From NCBI GenBank assembly GCA_012839345.1, contig DUNN01000036.1:124001-188000 (forward strand): a stretch of 64,000 bases of DNA. Direction: 5' to 3'. Shown piece by piece: positions 25,546 through 33,137 of this stretch. The translations under genes and the position numbers were made by a program. Position 1 is the first letter of the stretch. Each line of letters starts with the position of its first letter. The stretch is from Clostridiales bacterium (GTDB lineage Bacteria; Bacillota; Clostridia; Oscillospirales; Acutalibacteraceae). The notes under the pieces are model-generated. The model worked only from the letters and a program-made list of their open reading frames with translations, did no database searches and was not told the origin of the DNA.

Positions 25546-25643
25546 GAATATGCGGCTTAAAGCTGTGCAATACAGGACTTAGCTGCTTTCAAATTGCTTG
25601 AAACAGTACACAAAAAGCAATATAATGACCTTTCTCCTTATAA

Positions 25644-25699
25644 AGCAGGAGTCCGCATCTGATTTCCGTAAGGAAACAAATGCGGACTCCTGCTTTTTA
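25644..25699. terminator. bidirectional intrinsic terminator
   Basis: Perfect 15-bp stem AGCAGGAGTCCGCAT / ATGCGGACTCCTGCT with a 21-base loop, Ts on the plus side and As on the minus side. It serves the convergent pectinesterase and membrane-protein genes. Confidence 0.93.
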
Positions 25700-25727
25700 T
25701 CTGCTTAGCACTTAGGAAAAAACAAAG

Positions 25728-26279
25728 TCAGGTTTTCTTTGCTGATTTTGGATGAATTCCGTAGCCGCCGCTAATCGGATCGAGAAACAAGGGGATTTTC
25801 GGCGGATCCCATGTAAACAGGGCAAAGAAGAGGGCAAACAGTATGATCAGGATCACGGAAAAAATGGCTGACTCGGCGGAAACAGGCGCCGCAAGCATCA
25901 TCTTCCAGCTGTATATGGTAGCTGCTGCTACGGCGACCAGAAAGGTAGTAATGTCCGCCCAAACAATACTTTTGCCAATGATTCCGGTATAGGTATAGTG
26001 AATCATCAGAATAACCAGTATGCCCCAGAGAATTCCATACGATTTTGCCGCGGCAAAATTGGGGTAATTTTTGCCCACGACAAAATATTCCGCCAGACTG
26101 AACAGCACCATGGGAACAAACAGAAGTTTCAGGTGTTCCCAAACGCTTTCGTTCACCGGGCTGAAGAACCCAATGACCGGATTTTTTCCGGACCACCGAT
26201 AAGCAGAATGCAGGAAGGTTCCAACCACAACGGTAAAAATTAGTCCCGAGATTTCCCATAGCCCTAACATATTAATCAT
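25728..26279 (-). CDS. integral membrane protein of unknown function (DUF6512-like)
   Basis: Hydrophobic protein of 183 residues with five or six predicted helices (about 8-25, 49-66, 82-99, 105-122, 139-158). The segment FFSPVNESVWEHLKLLFVP at about residues 38-56 is a recognisable conserved loop of a Clostridial membrane family I associate with DUF6512. No catalytic motif or partner gene is visible, so no function is proposed. AAAGGAG lies about 9 bases ahead of the ATG on the minus strand. It stands alone, convergent with the pectin operon. Confidence 0.7.
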   Translation of the reverse strand: MINMLGLWEISGLIFTVVVGTFLHSAYRWSGKNPVIGFFSPVNESVWEHLKLLFVPMVLFSLAEYFVVGKNYPNFAAAKSYGILWGILVILMIHYTYTGIIGKSIVWADITTFLVAVAAATIYSWKMMLAAPVSAESAIFSVILIILFALFFALFTWDPPKIPLFLDPISGGYGIHPKSAKKT

Positions 26280-26573
26280 GTTTGTCTTCTCCTTTCAACC
26301 AATATTTATGAGCCTTTTGCAAAAGTATTCAGGTTCAGGGTTTGCTTAAAAGATGGAATCATGAGGGAAGAACGATGCAAATTCAGAACCGTTCTAAAAA
26401 TTTACTTGAAAACAAACCGGGATTTTTGAAGTATGCATAACCTGCTTGGGAGAAATCACGTTGAAAAACGAGCCTGCTCCACTTATAATGTATAGTAGAT
26501 TACGGATGTAAAGAGCCGCCTGAAAATGGATCGGATCAGACGGATAATCTGTATGGAAAGGATGCTTGTCACG

Positions 26574-26861
26574 ATGAAAGAAGTCGATTGGTTTGACCCC
26601 AGTCTGATTCCGGGACTGCTTTATTTTCAAAACGGAGGGTCTTTTACCGGGAGCGTTACCGATTATGAAAACCGGGAGACCAAAGAATTCCGATATAAAA
26701 TTGATTCGGTTGACGGAATCATTCAGGCATATGTGTGGTACGGTCCCTTTTGCTTTGAGAAAAGTGAAATTGTCGAACAGGCGGAATTTGCTTTAACCGA
26801 AGAGGGCCGCACGGAGATGCTGAAATGGCTGAAGAAGGAATACGAAAGCATGATTGCATAA
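26574..26861 (+). CDS. small hypothetical protein
   Basis: Soluble acidic protein of 95 residues, unrecognised. The start ATG 26574 has GGAAAGGA 11 bases upstream. Longer in-frame starts lack a site. Composition (FKYKIDS.., IIQAYVWYGPFCFEKS, then a helical C-terminus EEGRTEMLKWLKKEY) looks like a compact alpha/beta domain followed by a helix. No membrane segment or known motif. It converges on the 57-residue minus-strand gene, with four bases between the stop codons. Coding status rests on the ribosome binding site and sensible codon use. Confidence 0.55.
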   Translation: MKEVDWFDPSLIPGLLYFQNGGSFTGSVTDYENRETKEFRYKIDSVDGIIQAYVWYGPFCFEKSEIVEQAEFALTEEGRTEMLKWLKKEYESMIA

Positions 26862-26865
26862 TTCA

Positions 26866-27039
26866 TCACTCCTGAATGGTTTTCCAGGATAGGTACAGCT
26901 GCAGAAGATCAAAGTACGGGATACCGCGTTTCGTCGCTTCCTCGCGGAGCAGACGCCGCAGCACTTTGTACCCCGTACCGAACGGATCCTGTATGGCTCG
27001 GACTTTTCGATCAAACTTTTTCATTTCTTCGGGTGTCAT
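26866..27039 (-). CDS. 57-residue protein behind tandem Spo0A-like boxes
   Basis: Short gene, easily missed by length cut-offs. It begins ATG (27037-27039) with AGGGGG 8 bases upstream and ends TGA. The product starts MTPEEMKKFDRKVRAIQDP and is basic and helical, with a Lys/Arg-rich middle (LRRLLREEATKRG) and a hydrophobic end (FDLLQLYLSW). No family recognised. A good promoter with two TGTCGAA repeats lies 30-60 bases upstream, which suggests control by the sporulation regulator Spo0A. Function unknown. The gene call itself is well supported by promoter, ribosome binding site and composition. Confidence 0.7.
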   Translation of the reverse strand: MTPEEMKKFDRKVRAIQDPFGTGYKVLRRLLREEATKRGIPYFDLLQLYLSWKTIQE

Positions 27040-27068
27040 ATTGATATCCCCCTAACTTTCGTATTTTT

Positions 27069-27097
27069 ACTATAGCACGTTCGACAAATTTCGACAA
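27069..27097 (-). promoter_or_regulatory. promoter with two head-to-tail Spo0A-like boxes
   Basis: Minus strand TTGTCG (27092-27097), 17-base spacer, TATAGT (27069-27074) with an extended TGC. TGTCGAA, the core 0A-box, occurs at 27090-27096 and again at 27080-27086, exactly 10 bp apart in the same orientation, covering the -35 and spacer. Confidence 0.65.
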
Positions 27098-27470
27098 GTG
27101 AATATTAAAAATAATTATTACAATGAAGAAAAACATAGAAATGCGAATTTGTGGGCCGTTTTTGCGGATATGGAGCGGGCCTTTTGAATAACGGACTTCA
27201 TTTTCGCTTATCATTCAAATAAGTGAGGCGGCTGCCATGCGGGAAAATTTTGAAAAGGGAACGAATTCAGGAATGTTCGGAAAGATATTTGCCGAAACGG
27301 TTGCTATTTAAAGCGATTTCATGCATAATGTCGTTAGATCATAATGTTGCTGGAAGTGAAATTTTGCCGTGTTTCACGGAACATTTTAATTCATTTGAAA
27401 CGCGGGGCTTTGTTTCGAATTTTTTTACCGAAGCGCGGGAATCCGCGATTTTGCGCAACCGGGCCTCAGG
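27098..27470 (+). other. gene-poor gap upstream of the AI-2E family gene
   Basis: No convincing gene. A 24-codon frame (ATG 27237, GAGG 8 bases ahead) could encode a short peptide, but has no other support. AT-rich around 27100-27130. The AI-2E gene must be transcribed from somewhere here, but I see no clear promoter. Confidence 0.3.
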
Positions 27471-27482
27471 AAAGGAAATAAG

Positions 27483-28649
27483 ATGGAACTAAATAAAGCC
27501 AATATGAAAAAAATCGCTTTTCTAATTGCCTTTGCGGTTATCTTTTATACTGCGGTAAAAAATATTTATTTACTGCCGCAGTTTGTGAATTTCGTCGGGG
27601 CGGTTTTGTCGCCAGTTCTGCTGGGACTTGTATTTGCCTTTATTATCAACGTTCTCATGCGGCTGGTGGAAACCAGGCTGTTTGCCGGGCTGAACCGCCG
27701 CTGTACCAAGATCTGGCCGAAAATTCGCCGACCGATTAGTTTTTTGGTCGCCCTGTTGATTATTCTCGGTGTAATTGCGCTGATTCTGCTCATTGTTGTT
27801 CCGGAGCTGGTCCGAACGATTACGAGCCTGACCAACCAGATCCCGACTTTCTTCAACGGGCTGCAGGTGTATCTGGCCCGGATAGAAACGGCTTATCCCG
27901 ACATTGGAAATTATCTGAGCAACATCAAGATCGATTGGGCGAACGTCAGCGAAATGATTGCCTTGTATGGAAAGAACCTTGCCAGCACTTTGGTGAATTC
28001 GACTGTCACGGCAACCACCAATGTGTTCCACGGATTCATAACGTTTGTGCTTGGCTTTGTCATTTCCGTGAACATTCTGATGCAAAAGGAAAAGCTCAAG
28101 AGGCAGGTCAAAAAAGTAATGGTGGCCTATGTGCCGCTGCGGTACAATCATGTTATTTTTCGTTTATGCCGGCTGACCTACCGGGCTTTTTCGAATTTTA
28201 TCATCGGTCAGTGCACAGAATCCTGCATTTTAGGAACGCTGTGCTTTATTGGAATGAGTATTTTCCGTTTCCCATATGCACTTTTGATTTCCGTATTTGT
28301 TGTTTTTATGTCCTTGATACCGATTATCGGATCTTTCCTGAGCACCGTGGTCGGGGCGCTGATTATTTCTATCGTCAGCCCGATTCAGGCGCTTTGGTAC
28401 ATTGTGTTCTTTGTGGTTCTGCAGCAGTTGGAAGGGAACCTGATTTACCCGCATGTGGTCGGCTCCCGGGTTGGCCTGCCGGCGCTCTGGGTCCTTGTGG
28501 CGGTAACCATCGGCGGGAATCTCTTTGGTTTGGTGGGAATGCTGGTTAATATCCCCCTTTGTTCCGTCCTTTACGTCCTGTTGCGAGAGAATGTGGAAAA
28601 AAGGCTGCGAAAAAAGCAGAAGACGGAGGAACGTAGCTCGGAAAGCTGA
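27483..28649 (+). CDS. AI-2E family transporter (PerM-like membrane protein)
   Basis: Polytopic membrane protein of 388 residues with paired N-terminal helices, a soluble middle segment (about residues 110-160) and a C-terminal helix bundle. The signature region SLIPIIGSFLSTVVGAL followed by LEGNLIYPHVVGSRVGLPALWVL (about residues 280-345) identifies the family. Members are variously linked to autoinducer-2 export or sodium/proton antiport, so the substrate is open. AGGAAAGGA precedes ATG 27483. It is a single gene. A strong promoter for the structured RNA begins right after its stop. Confidence 0.9.
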   Translation: MELNKANMKKIAFLIAFAVIFYTAVKNIYLLPQFVNFVGAVLSPVLLGLVFAFIINVLMRLVETRLFAGLNRRCTKIWPKIRRPISFLVALLIILGVIALILLIVVPELVRTITSLTNQIPTFFNGLQVYLARIETAYPDIGNYLSNIKIDWANVSEMIALYGKNLASTLVNSTVTATTNVFHGFITFVLGFVISVNILMQKEKLKRQVKKVMVAYVPLRYNHVIFRLCRLTYRAFSNFIIGQCTESCILGTLCFIGMSIFRFPYALLISVFVVFMSLIPIIGSFLSTVVGALIISIVSPIQALWYIVFFVVLQQLEGNLIYPHVVGSRVGLPALWVLVAVTIGGNLFGLVGMLVNIPLCSVLYVLLRENVEKRLRKKQKTEERSSES

Positions 28650-28665
28650 AATTTTTCGGAGTTTA

Positions 28666-28694
28666 TTGACAGCGTTTGCTGCCCATGCTATAGT
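28666..28694 (+). promoter_or_regulatory. strong promoter of the structured RNA
   Basis: TTGACA (28666-28671), 17-base spacer, TATAGT (28689-28694) preceded by TGC (extended -10). One of the best promoters in the window. Start of transcription is near 28701. Confidence 0.88.
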
Positions 28695-28700
28695 ATAGCT

Positions 28701-28970
28701 ATTCTTAAAAATGAAAGGATGGTTTTGATGTCGGCATTGTCTGTAAAGGTGAGCGACAACTGAATCAGTTGTGAAAGGTTCGGACAGAAGCGGGTGTTTT
28801 GGCACCCTGGTTTTGTCGTACCTTTCTGGCGGCACGTTTGTGCCGTCGGACATCTGCCCTTACAGACTGCTTCCATGCGGCTGACCGGCCGCAATATAAC
28901 CATCCAGTTATAGATTTTGCTGTGTCAGCAATCGGAGCGTAATGGGTTTGTCCCGTTACGCTTTTTTGAT
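28701..28970 (+). ncRNA. stand-alone, highly structured RNA of about 270 nt (raiA-like candidate)
   Basis: Own promoter and own terminator (AGCGTAA / TTACGCT, 28936-28963, then TTTTTT). A long-range helix GTCTGTAA / TTACAGAC (28739-28746 with 28860-28867) closes a multi-branch loop with three hairpins: 28756-28772, 28773-28826 (GAAAGGT/ACCTTTC with inner GGGTG/CACCC) and 28828-28847. Three more hairpins follow (28876-28893, 28895-28912, 28916-28930). The loop CCATCC (28900-28905) is fully complementary to GGATGG (28717-28722), a likely pseudoknot. An 11-codon frame at 28727 has a fair ribosome binding site but overlaps the helix. Size and complexity recall the raiA RNA family; I cannot confirm membership by eye. 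Confidence 0.75.
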
Positions 28971-29200
28971 TGCCTGTGTCCTGGCTTTCTGAAATCCATT
29001 TCAACGAACACGTGACCGATGACAATGGATTTGCATAGGCGGTGCACCCGGCGTTTCCCTGGATGAATTATACCTACAGGAGCATTTTGACATTTTCCCC
29101 AAACCGAAAAGATTGCGCGGGCCGTGTACTGCGTTTTTCCGGCGGGGAAGGTGTGGGTGGATGTTTCCTGTGGGTTACTATTTTAAAGGGAGAAATCAAA

Positions 29201-31138
29201 ATGAATTCATCCGAAACCATTTTAGAATACGATAAAATCAAAGAGATGCTCTGCGCGCACGCGCTTTCGGAACAGGCGCGGCAGCGTCTGATGGCGCTGT
29301 CCCCTTATCTGGAGGAAAAGGAATGCCGCCGCAGGATGGAGGAAACCACCGCGGCCCGCACGGTATTGGATGCCCTCGGTGTGCCGCCGCTGACGGCCAT
29401 GACGCAGATGGAACAGATTCTGACGCTCTGCAAGGCGGGTTCCATGCTGATTCCGGAGCAGCTGGTTTCCGTGGGGCAGTTTATCATTTCCTGTAATCGG
29501 GTAAAATCCTACCTGAAAAAGGCGGAGGCGCTGGACAGCAGCATTGCCTGCTATGGGTACAGCATTGCGGATTTGTCTGCGCTGCATCAGGAAATTGACC
29601 GGTGTATCCGCAACGATCAGGTGGACGGCAGCGCCAGTCCCACGCTTCGCGACATCCGCCGCAGGGAAGAAAACGTAAAAGCACAGGTACAGAATAAGCT
29701 GAACGATATTCTGCGAAGCAAAAAGCAGTATTTTTCGGACAATATGGTTGTAACGCGGAACGGACGGTTTGCTTTGCCGGTGAAACGGGAATATAAAAAC
29801 CAGTTTGCGGGCAGCGTGCTTGGTATGTCCGGAACGGGGGGCACCTATTTTATCGAACCCGCTTCGGTGGCAAAGCTGCAGGAGGAGCTGCATTCCCTGC
29901 AGATTGAGGAAGAAAACGAAATCCGCAAAATCCTTTATACACTGACGGCACTGGTGGACGAATCCAGTGCGGAGCTGAAGCTCGATATGGAAGCGATGGA
30001 AACTTTGGATTTTGTGTTCGCAAAGGCGAAGCTCAGCGCGCAAATGAATGCGGTTCCGGCTGTGATTACCACCGAACGTAGAGTTTCTATACAAAACGGA
30101 AGGCATCCGCTGATTGACCCCAAGGTGTGTGTTCCGCTGAATTTCAACGCAGACAGCAGCTGTTCCGGCGTGGTGATCACCGGCCCTAATACCGGCGGGA
30201 AAACTGTTGCGCTCAAAACGGTTGGCCTGCTTTCCATGATGGCGCAGAGCGGCCTGCATGTTCCGGCGGACGCTTCCAGCGTGTTCTGTATGAACAACGC
30301 GTATTTGTGCGACATTGGTGACGGGCAGAGTATTTCCGAAAATCTTTCTACGTTTTCCGCTCACATGACCCACATCATCGAAATTCTCCGCAGGGCAACT
30401 TCGGAAAGCCTTGTCCTGCTGGATGAACTTGGTTCGGGTACGGACCCGGCGGAGGGAATGGGAATTGCCATTGCGGTTTTGGAAGAGCTTCGGCAAAGGG
30501 GCTGCTTGTTTGTCGTTACAACGCATTATCCGGAGGTCAAGGAATATGCGCAGTCTGCTTACGGCATGATGAACGCGCGCATGGCGTTTGACCGTGAAAC
30601 CCTTCAGCCCACCTATCGGCTGGAACAGGGAAAAGCGGGGGAAAGCTGCGCGCTGTATATTGCACAGCGGCTCGGGCTGCCGCCCCGCCTGTTGGAACGC
30701 GCCTATGAGGAAGCTTACCGGGAAAAGAAGAATCGCCGTACCCCGGAAGAAAAACCAAAGTTTGCCCAAACCAGCGAAAAAGTGGATTTGCCCGGTGCAC
30801 CCAGGTTGCAGAAAAGCAAACCACAGCCTGCCGTTTCCGCACATGCGGCGAAATTCCGGATGGGGGACAGTGTTCTGGTGTATCCACAGAAGGAAATCGG
30901 AATTGTATTTCATCCGGCGAACGAGCGTGGTGAAATCGGGGTGCAAATCAAAGGTGGGAAAAAGTGGATTAACCACAAAAGACTTCAGATTAAGGTGCCC
31001 GCCAATGAGCTCTATCCGCCGGATTATGATTTTTCCATTGTGTTCGACACGGTGGCGAACCGTAAGGCTCGGCATCGGATGGAAAAGCAGCACGATCCCA
31101 ATGCGGTGATTGTATATGACCAAGGCGAAACACGTTAA
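29201..31138 (+). CDS. MutS2-like ATPase lacking the Smr nuclease domain
   Basis: DNA-structure-binding ATPase of 645 residues, related to MutS2. Core helices and clamp region run to about residue 310. Walker A GPNTGGKT is at about 328-335 and Walker B LVLLDELGSGTDP at about 405-417, with the ABC-type FSAHM signature between them. After the ATPase a KOW-like module (FRMGDSVLVYPQKEIG) and a short Lys/Arg-rich end replace the Smr endonuclease of ordinary MutS2, which is about 130 residues longer. AAAGGGAG lies 8 bases before ATG 29201; the frame extending upstream to 29042 overlaps the end of the RNA region and lacks a site. A role in recombination control or ribosome rescue is not decided. Confidence 0.85.
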   Translation: MNSSETILEYDKIKEMLCAHALSEQARQRLMALSPYLEEKECRRRMEETTAARTVLDALGVPPLTAMTQMEQILTLCKAGSMLIPEQLVSVGQFIISCNRVKSYLKKAEALDSSIACYGYSIADLSALHQEIDRCIRNDQVDGSASPTLRDIRRREENVKAQVQNKLNDILRSKKQYFSDNMVVTRNGRFALPVKREYKNQFAGSVLGMSGTGGTYFIEPASVAKLQEELHSLQIEEENEIRKILYTLTALVDESSAELKLDMEAMETLDFVFAKAKLSAQMNAVPAVITTERRVSIQNGRHPLIDPKVCVPLNFNADSSCSGVVITGPNTGGKTVALKTVGLLSMMAQSGLHVPADASSVFCMNNAYLCDIGDGQSISENLSTFSAHMTHIIEILRRATSESLVLLDELGSGTDPAEGMGIAIAVLEELRQRGCLFVVTTHYPEVKEYAQSAYGMMNARMAFDRETLQPTYRLEQGKAGESCALYIAQRLGLPPRLLERAYEEAYREKKNRRTPEEKPKFAQTSEKVDLPGAPRLQKSKPQPAVSAHAAKFRMGDSVLVYPQKEIGIVFHPANERGEIGVQIKGGKKWINHKRLQIKVPANELYPPDYDFSIVFDTVANRKARHRMEKQHDPNAVIVYDQGETR

Positions 31139-31152
31139 AACGAGAAAAAGTA

Positions 31153-31190
31153 GGGCGCCGCGGAATCAACTTGACTTCGCGGCGCCCAAT
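31153..31190 (+). terminator. intrinsic terminator after the MutS2-like gene
   Basis: 10-bp GC-rich stem GGGCGCCGCG / CGCGGCGCCC, 15-base loop, followed by AATTTCC. The T-run is short. Confidence 0.7.
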
Positions 31191-31316
31191 TTCCTACTAT
31201 ATTTTGTTGATTTCAGTAAAAAGAAGAGTATGATGGAAATAATAAGATATATTGCACTTCAGTAGATTCGTATGCAGGCTAAGATAATAGGATACGTTCA
31301 AAGGAGGCGGAAAGGG

Positions 31317-32231
31317 ATGGAGGTTTGTTTGCCAGGAACCGGCGGCGTAATTCCATTGGAAAACCGATGGCTGACCTGCTGCTGGGTGGAGCATCAGGGG
31401 AAAGCCTTGCTGATTGACTGCGGCGAAGGAACGCAGGTCGCACTGAAAAAAGCAGGCTGCAAACTGAGCCGCCTGAACACACTGTTGATTACACATTTCC
31501 ACGCGGACCATACTGCGGGGCTGCCGGGTTTGCTGCTTACCCTGGGCAACAGCGGAAAGACCACACCGCTTACAATCATCGGGCCAATGGGCCTTCATCT
31601 GGTGGTGGCAGCTTTGACCGTAATTGCGCCGGTTTTGCCCTATCCGCTTTATCTGCTGGAACTGGAGGCGGACAAACCAGGAAAGCTGGATGCGGATGCG
31701 ATGGAAATTCGCTGTCTGCCGCTGAAGCACGGTATTCCCTGCTTTGGATATCGTGTTTCCGTGAAGCGCAAGCCGATTTTTAACCCGCAGAAAGCTAAAC
31801 AGCTCGGCGTGCCCGTCACGCTGTATCATGCTCTTCACGCGGGGCAGACCGTCACGCTGCCGGATGGCCGAATGGTGAAACCGGAGATGGTTCTGGATGG
31901 CGAGCGTGCGCCCCTAAGCATCTGCTACTGCACCGACACTCAGCCAACAGACGGCTTGACGGAATTTGCCCGGAATGCGGACCTGCTGATTTGTGAAGGA
32001 ATGTACGGGGACGAATCCATGCGTGGCAAGGTGAAGGAGAAGGGGCACATGCTGTTTTCGGACAGCGCACGGATTGCACGGGATTCCGGCGCAAAGCGGC
32101 TGTGGCTTACGCATTTCAGCCCCGCCCTTACCGCTCCGGAGCAATACCTGGACGAAGCGCGCAGTATTTTTCCCCAGACCGAGGTAGCATATGACGGCAT
32201 TCGGATCAAGCTGGGGCAAAAAATCAAATAA
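31317..32231 (+). CDS. rnz: ribonuclease Z family metallo-beta-lactamase protein
   Basis: MBL-fold nuclease of 304 residues that trims the 3' ends of tRNA precursors. The zinc motif THFHADHTAGLPG sits at about residues 59-71. Further ligands include the His in LKHGIPCFGY, the Asp in CYCTDTQPTD and the His in LTHFSP near the C-terminus. The N-terminus MEVCLPGTGG is typical of RNase Z. ATG 31317 is chosen because AAGGAGG lies 9 bases upstream. An earlier in-frame ATG at 31272 has no site. Single gene on the plus strand, at the left border of the AT-richer region. Confidence 0.9.
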   Translation: MEVCLPGTGGVIPLENRWLTCCWVEHQGKALLIDCGEGTQVALKKAGCKLSRLNTLLITHFHADHTAGLPGLLLTLGNSGKTTPLTIIGPMGLHLVVAALTVIAPVLPYPLYLLELEADKPGKLDADAMEIRCLPLKHGIPCFGYRVSVKRKPIFNPQKAKQLGVPVTLYHALHAGQTVTLPDGRMVKPEMVLDGERAPLSICYCTDTQPTDGLTEFARNADLLICEGMYGDESMRGKVKEKGHMLFSDSARIARDSGAKRLWLTHFSPALTAPEQYLDEARSIFPQTEVAYDGIRIKLGQKIK

Positions 32232-32349
32232 ATTGAATTAATAAATACGGTAAATCAGTGTTGTCTGTAACAATGTCAAATCTGGACAAATATTTTGAAA
32301 AATCCAAGTCCATATGTGGTAAAAAGGCTGACGAGATTGGAAATATATT

Positions 32350-32847
32350 TTACAGATATGGGGTTGCCAACTCCGGGTTCGGGGCTGGCAATTTGCTTTT
32401 TAGCGCAATAATAAAATCGCTCAAATGCAATGTAGCGCCAACGATTTCAAAGGACAGCACCTTAGGCTCGCTGTCTACAGAAGAAATGTAGTTAATGACG
32501 AGGTATTGCTTCTCTGATATTTTCTGCTTGCTTCCAATCCCAGAAATTCCGCCTATGGTGGCTCCGAGAGAGCCTAACAATAACCCGCCTATCACAGCAC
32601 GGCCAACAACGCTTTTTGACTTTGTTCTGATTTCTTGTTCCGTAACAACTTCAGCAGCCGTGAGCTGTGAGTATTTCAGCAGAGCGGGCGGGTATTTTTT
32701 GTTTATCCTTGATTCGATTCGAAGTTGTGAATTGCTGTCATCCAAGTCAAGACGAACATTACTTCCACCCATCCAATTTGGTATTCCTTCGTTTAGCATG
32801 ATGTTGACTGCAATGTTTCCATCTTTATCTTTTTTCCCAAAAATCAT
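32350..32847 (-). CDS. hypothetical protein with glycine-zipper segment
   Basis: Protein of 165 residues, not recognised. It begins MIFGKKDKDGN with AAAGGGG 7 bases before ATG 32847. Residues about 79-105 form a Gly-rich hydrophobic stretch (VVGRAVIGGLLLGSLGATIGG) resembling a glycine-zipper membrane helix, flanked by polar domains. The N-terminal part (PNWMGGSNVRLDLDD) and C-terminal part (LSFEIVGATLHLSDFIIALKS) look like soluble beta-rich segments. Codon use is AT-richer than the flanks, in line with an acquired gene. No partner suggests a function. Confidence 0.65.
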   Translation of the reverse strand: MIFGKKDKDGNIAVNIMLNEGIPNWMGGSNVRLDLDDSNSQLRIESRINKKYPPALLKYSQLTAAEVVTEQEIRTKSKSVVGRAVIGGLLLGSLGATIGGISGIGSKQKISEKQYLVINYISSVDSEPKVLSFEIVGATLHLSDFIIALKSKLPAPNPELATPYL

Positions 32848-32909
32848 ACAATCACCCCTTTGAAGCAATGATTCTGCAAACAGAAAATATTCCATAAGGA
32901 AACTAAATC

Positions 32910-33020
32910 ATGGCATCAGAAAATATTCTTTGCGGCTATATTGGCCTTGATACAACAGCGTTTTGAAAAGGTGTTCGGAAACTCGAAAAACAGCTTAAGT
33001 CAATCGAAAAGTCCTTTTGC
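32910..33020 (+). pseudogene. possible phage tape-measure N-terminal relic
   Basis: ATG 32910 with AAGGA 9 bases upstream gives a short N-terminus containing IGLDTTAF, then an in-frame TGA at 32964. Past the stop the frame continues as KGVRKLEKQLKSIEKSF. Phage tail tape-measure proteins often begin with a similar DTTAF-KG-KK-heptad pattern, so this may be a decayed prophage gene start. Short and uncertain. Confidence 0.3.
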
Positions 33021-33081
33021 CCACTAAGTACAAGTCCTCGCACATTCTGAGAAAATTTTTTGGTACTTCCTGAATTTTCCA

Positions 33082-33137
33082 TTGATATTTTAGAACACAC
33101 GTTCTATAATAACTTTTGTACGATAGAACAATTGTTT
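33082..33137 (+). promoter_or_regulatory. SOS promoter with two LexA (DinR-type) boxes
   Basis: TTGATA (33082-33087), 17-base spacer, perfect TATAAT (33105-33110). GAACACACGTTC (33093-33104) fits GAAC-N4-GTTC exactly and fills the spacer. A second box, GAACAATTGTTT (33126-33137), lies at the start of the gene with one mismatch. LexA repression is a confident inference. Confidence 0.85.

Noticed and set aside
27223-27492. 89-codon open frame before the AI-2E gene
   Set aside because: Starts without a site and overlaps the true ATG of the transporter; composition does not look protein-like.
28727-28762. 11-codon frame with a fair ribosome binding site at the 5' end of the structured RNA
   Set aside because: It runs through the closing helix and first hairpin; more likely chance than a leader peptide, though not excluded.
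29222-31123. Open frame of 633 codons on the minus strand inside the MutS2-like gene
   Set aside because: It is a mirror of a well-defined ATPase gene in GC-rich codons, has no ribosome binding site, and its translation is rich in His/Arg/Phe without any motif.
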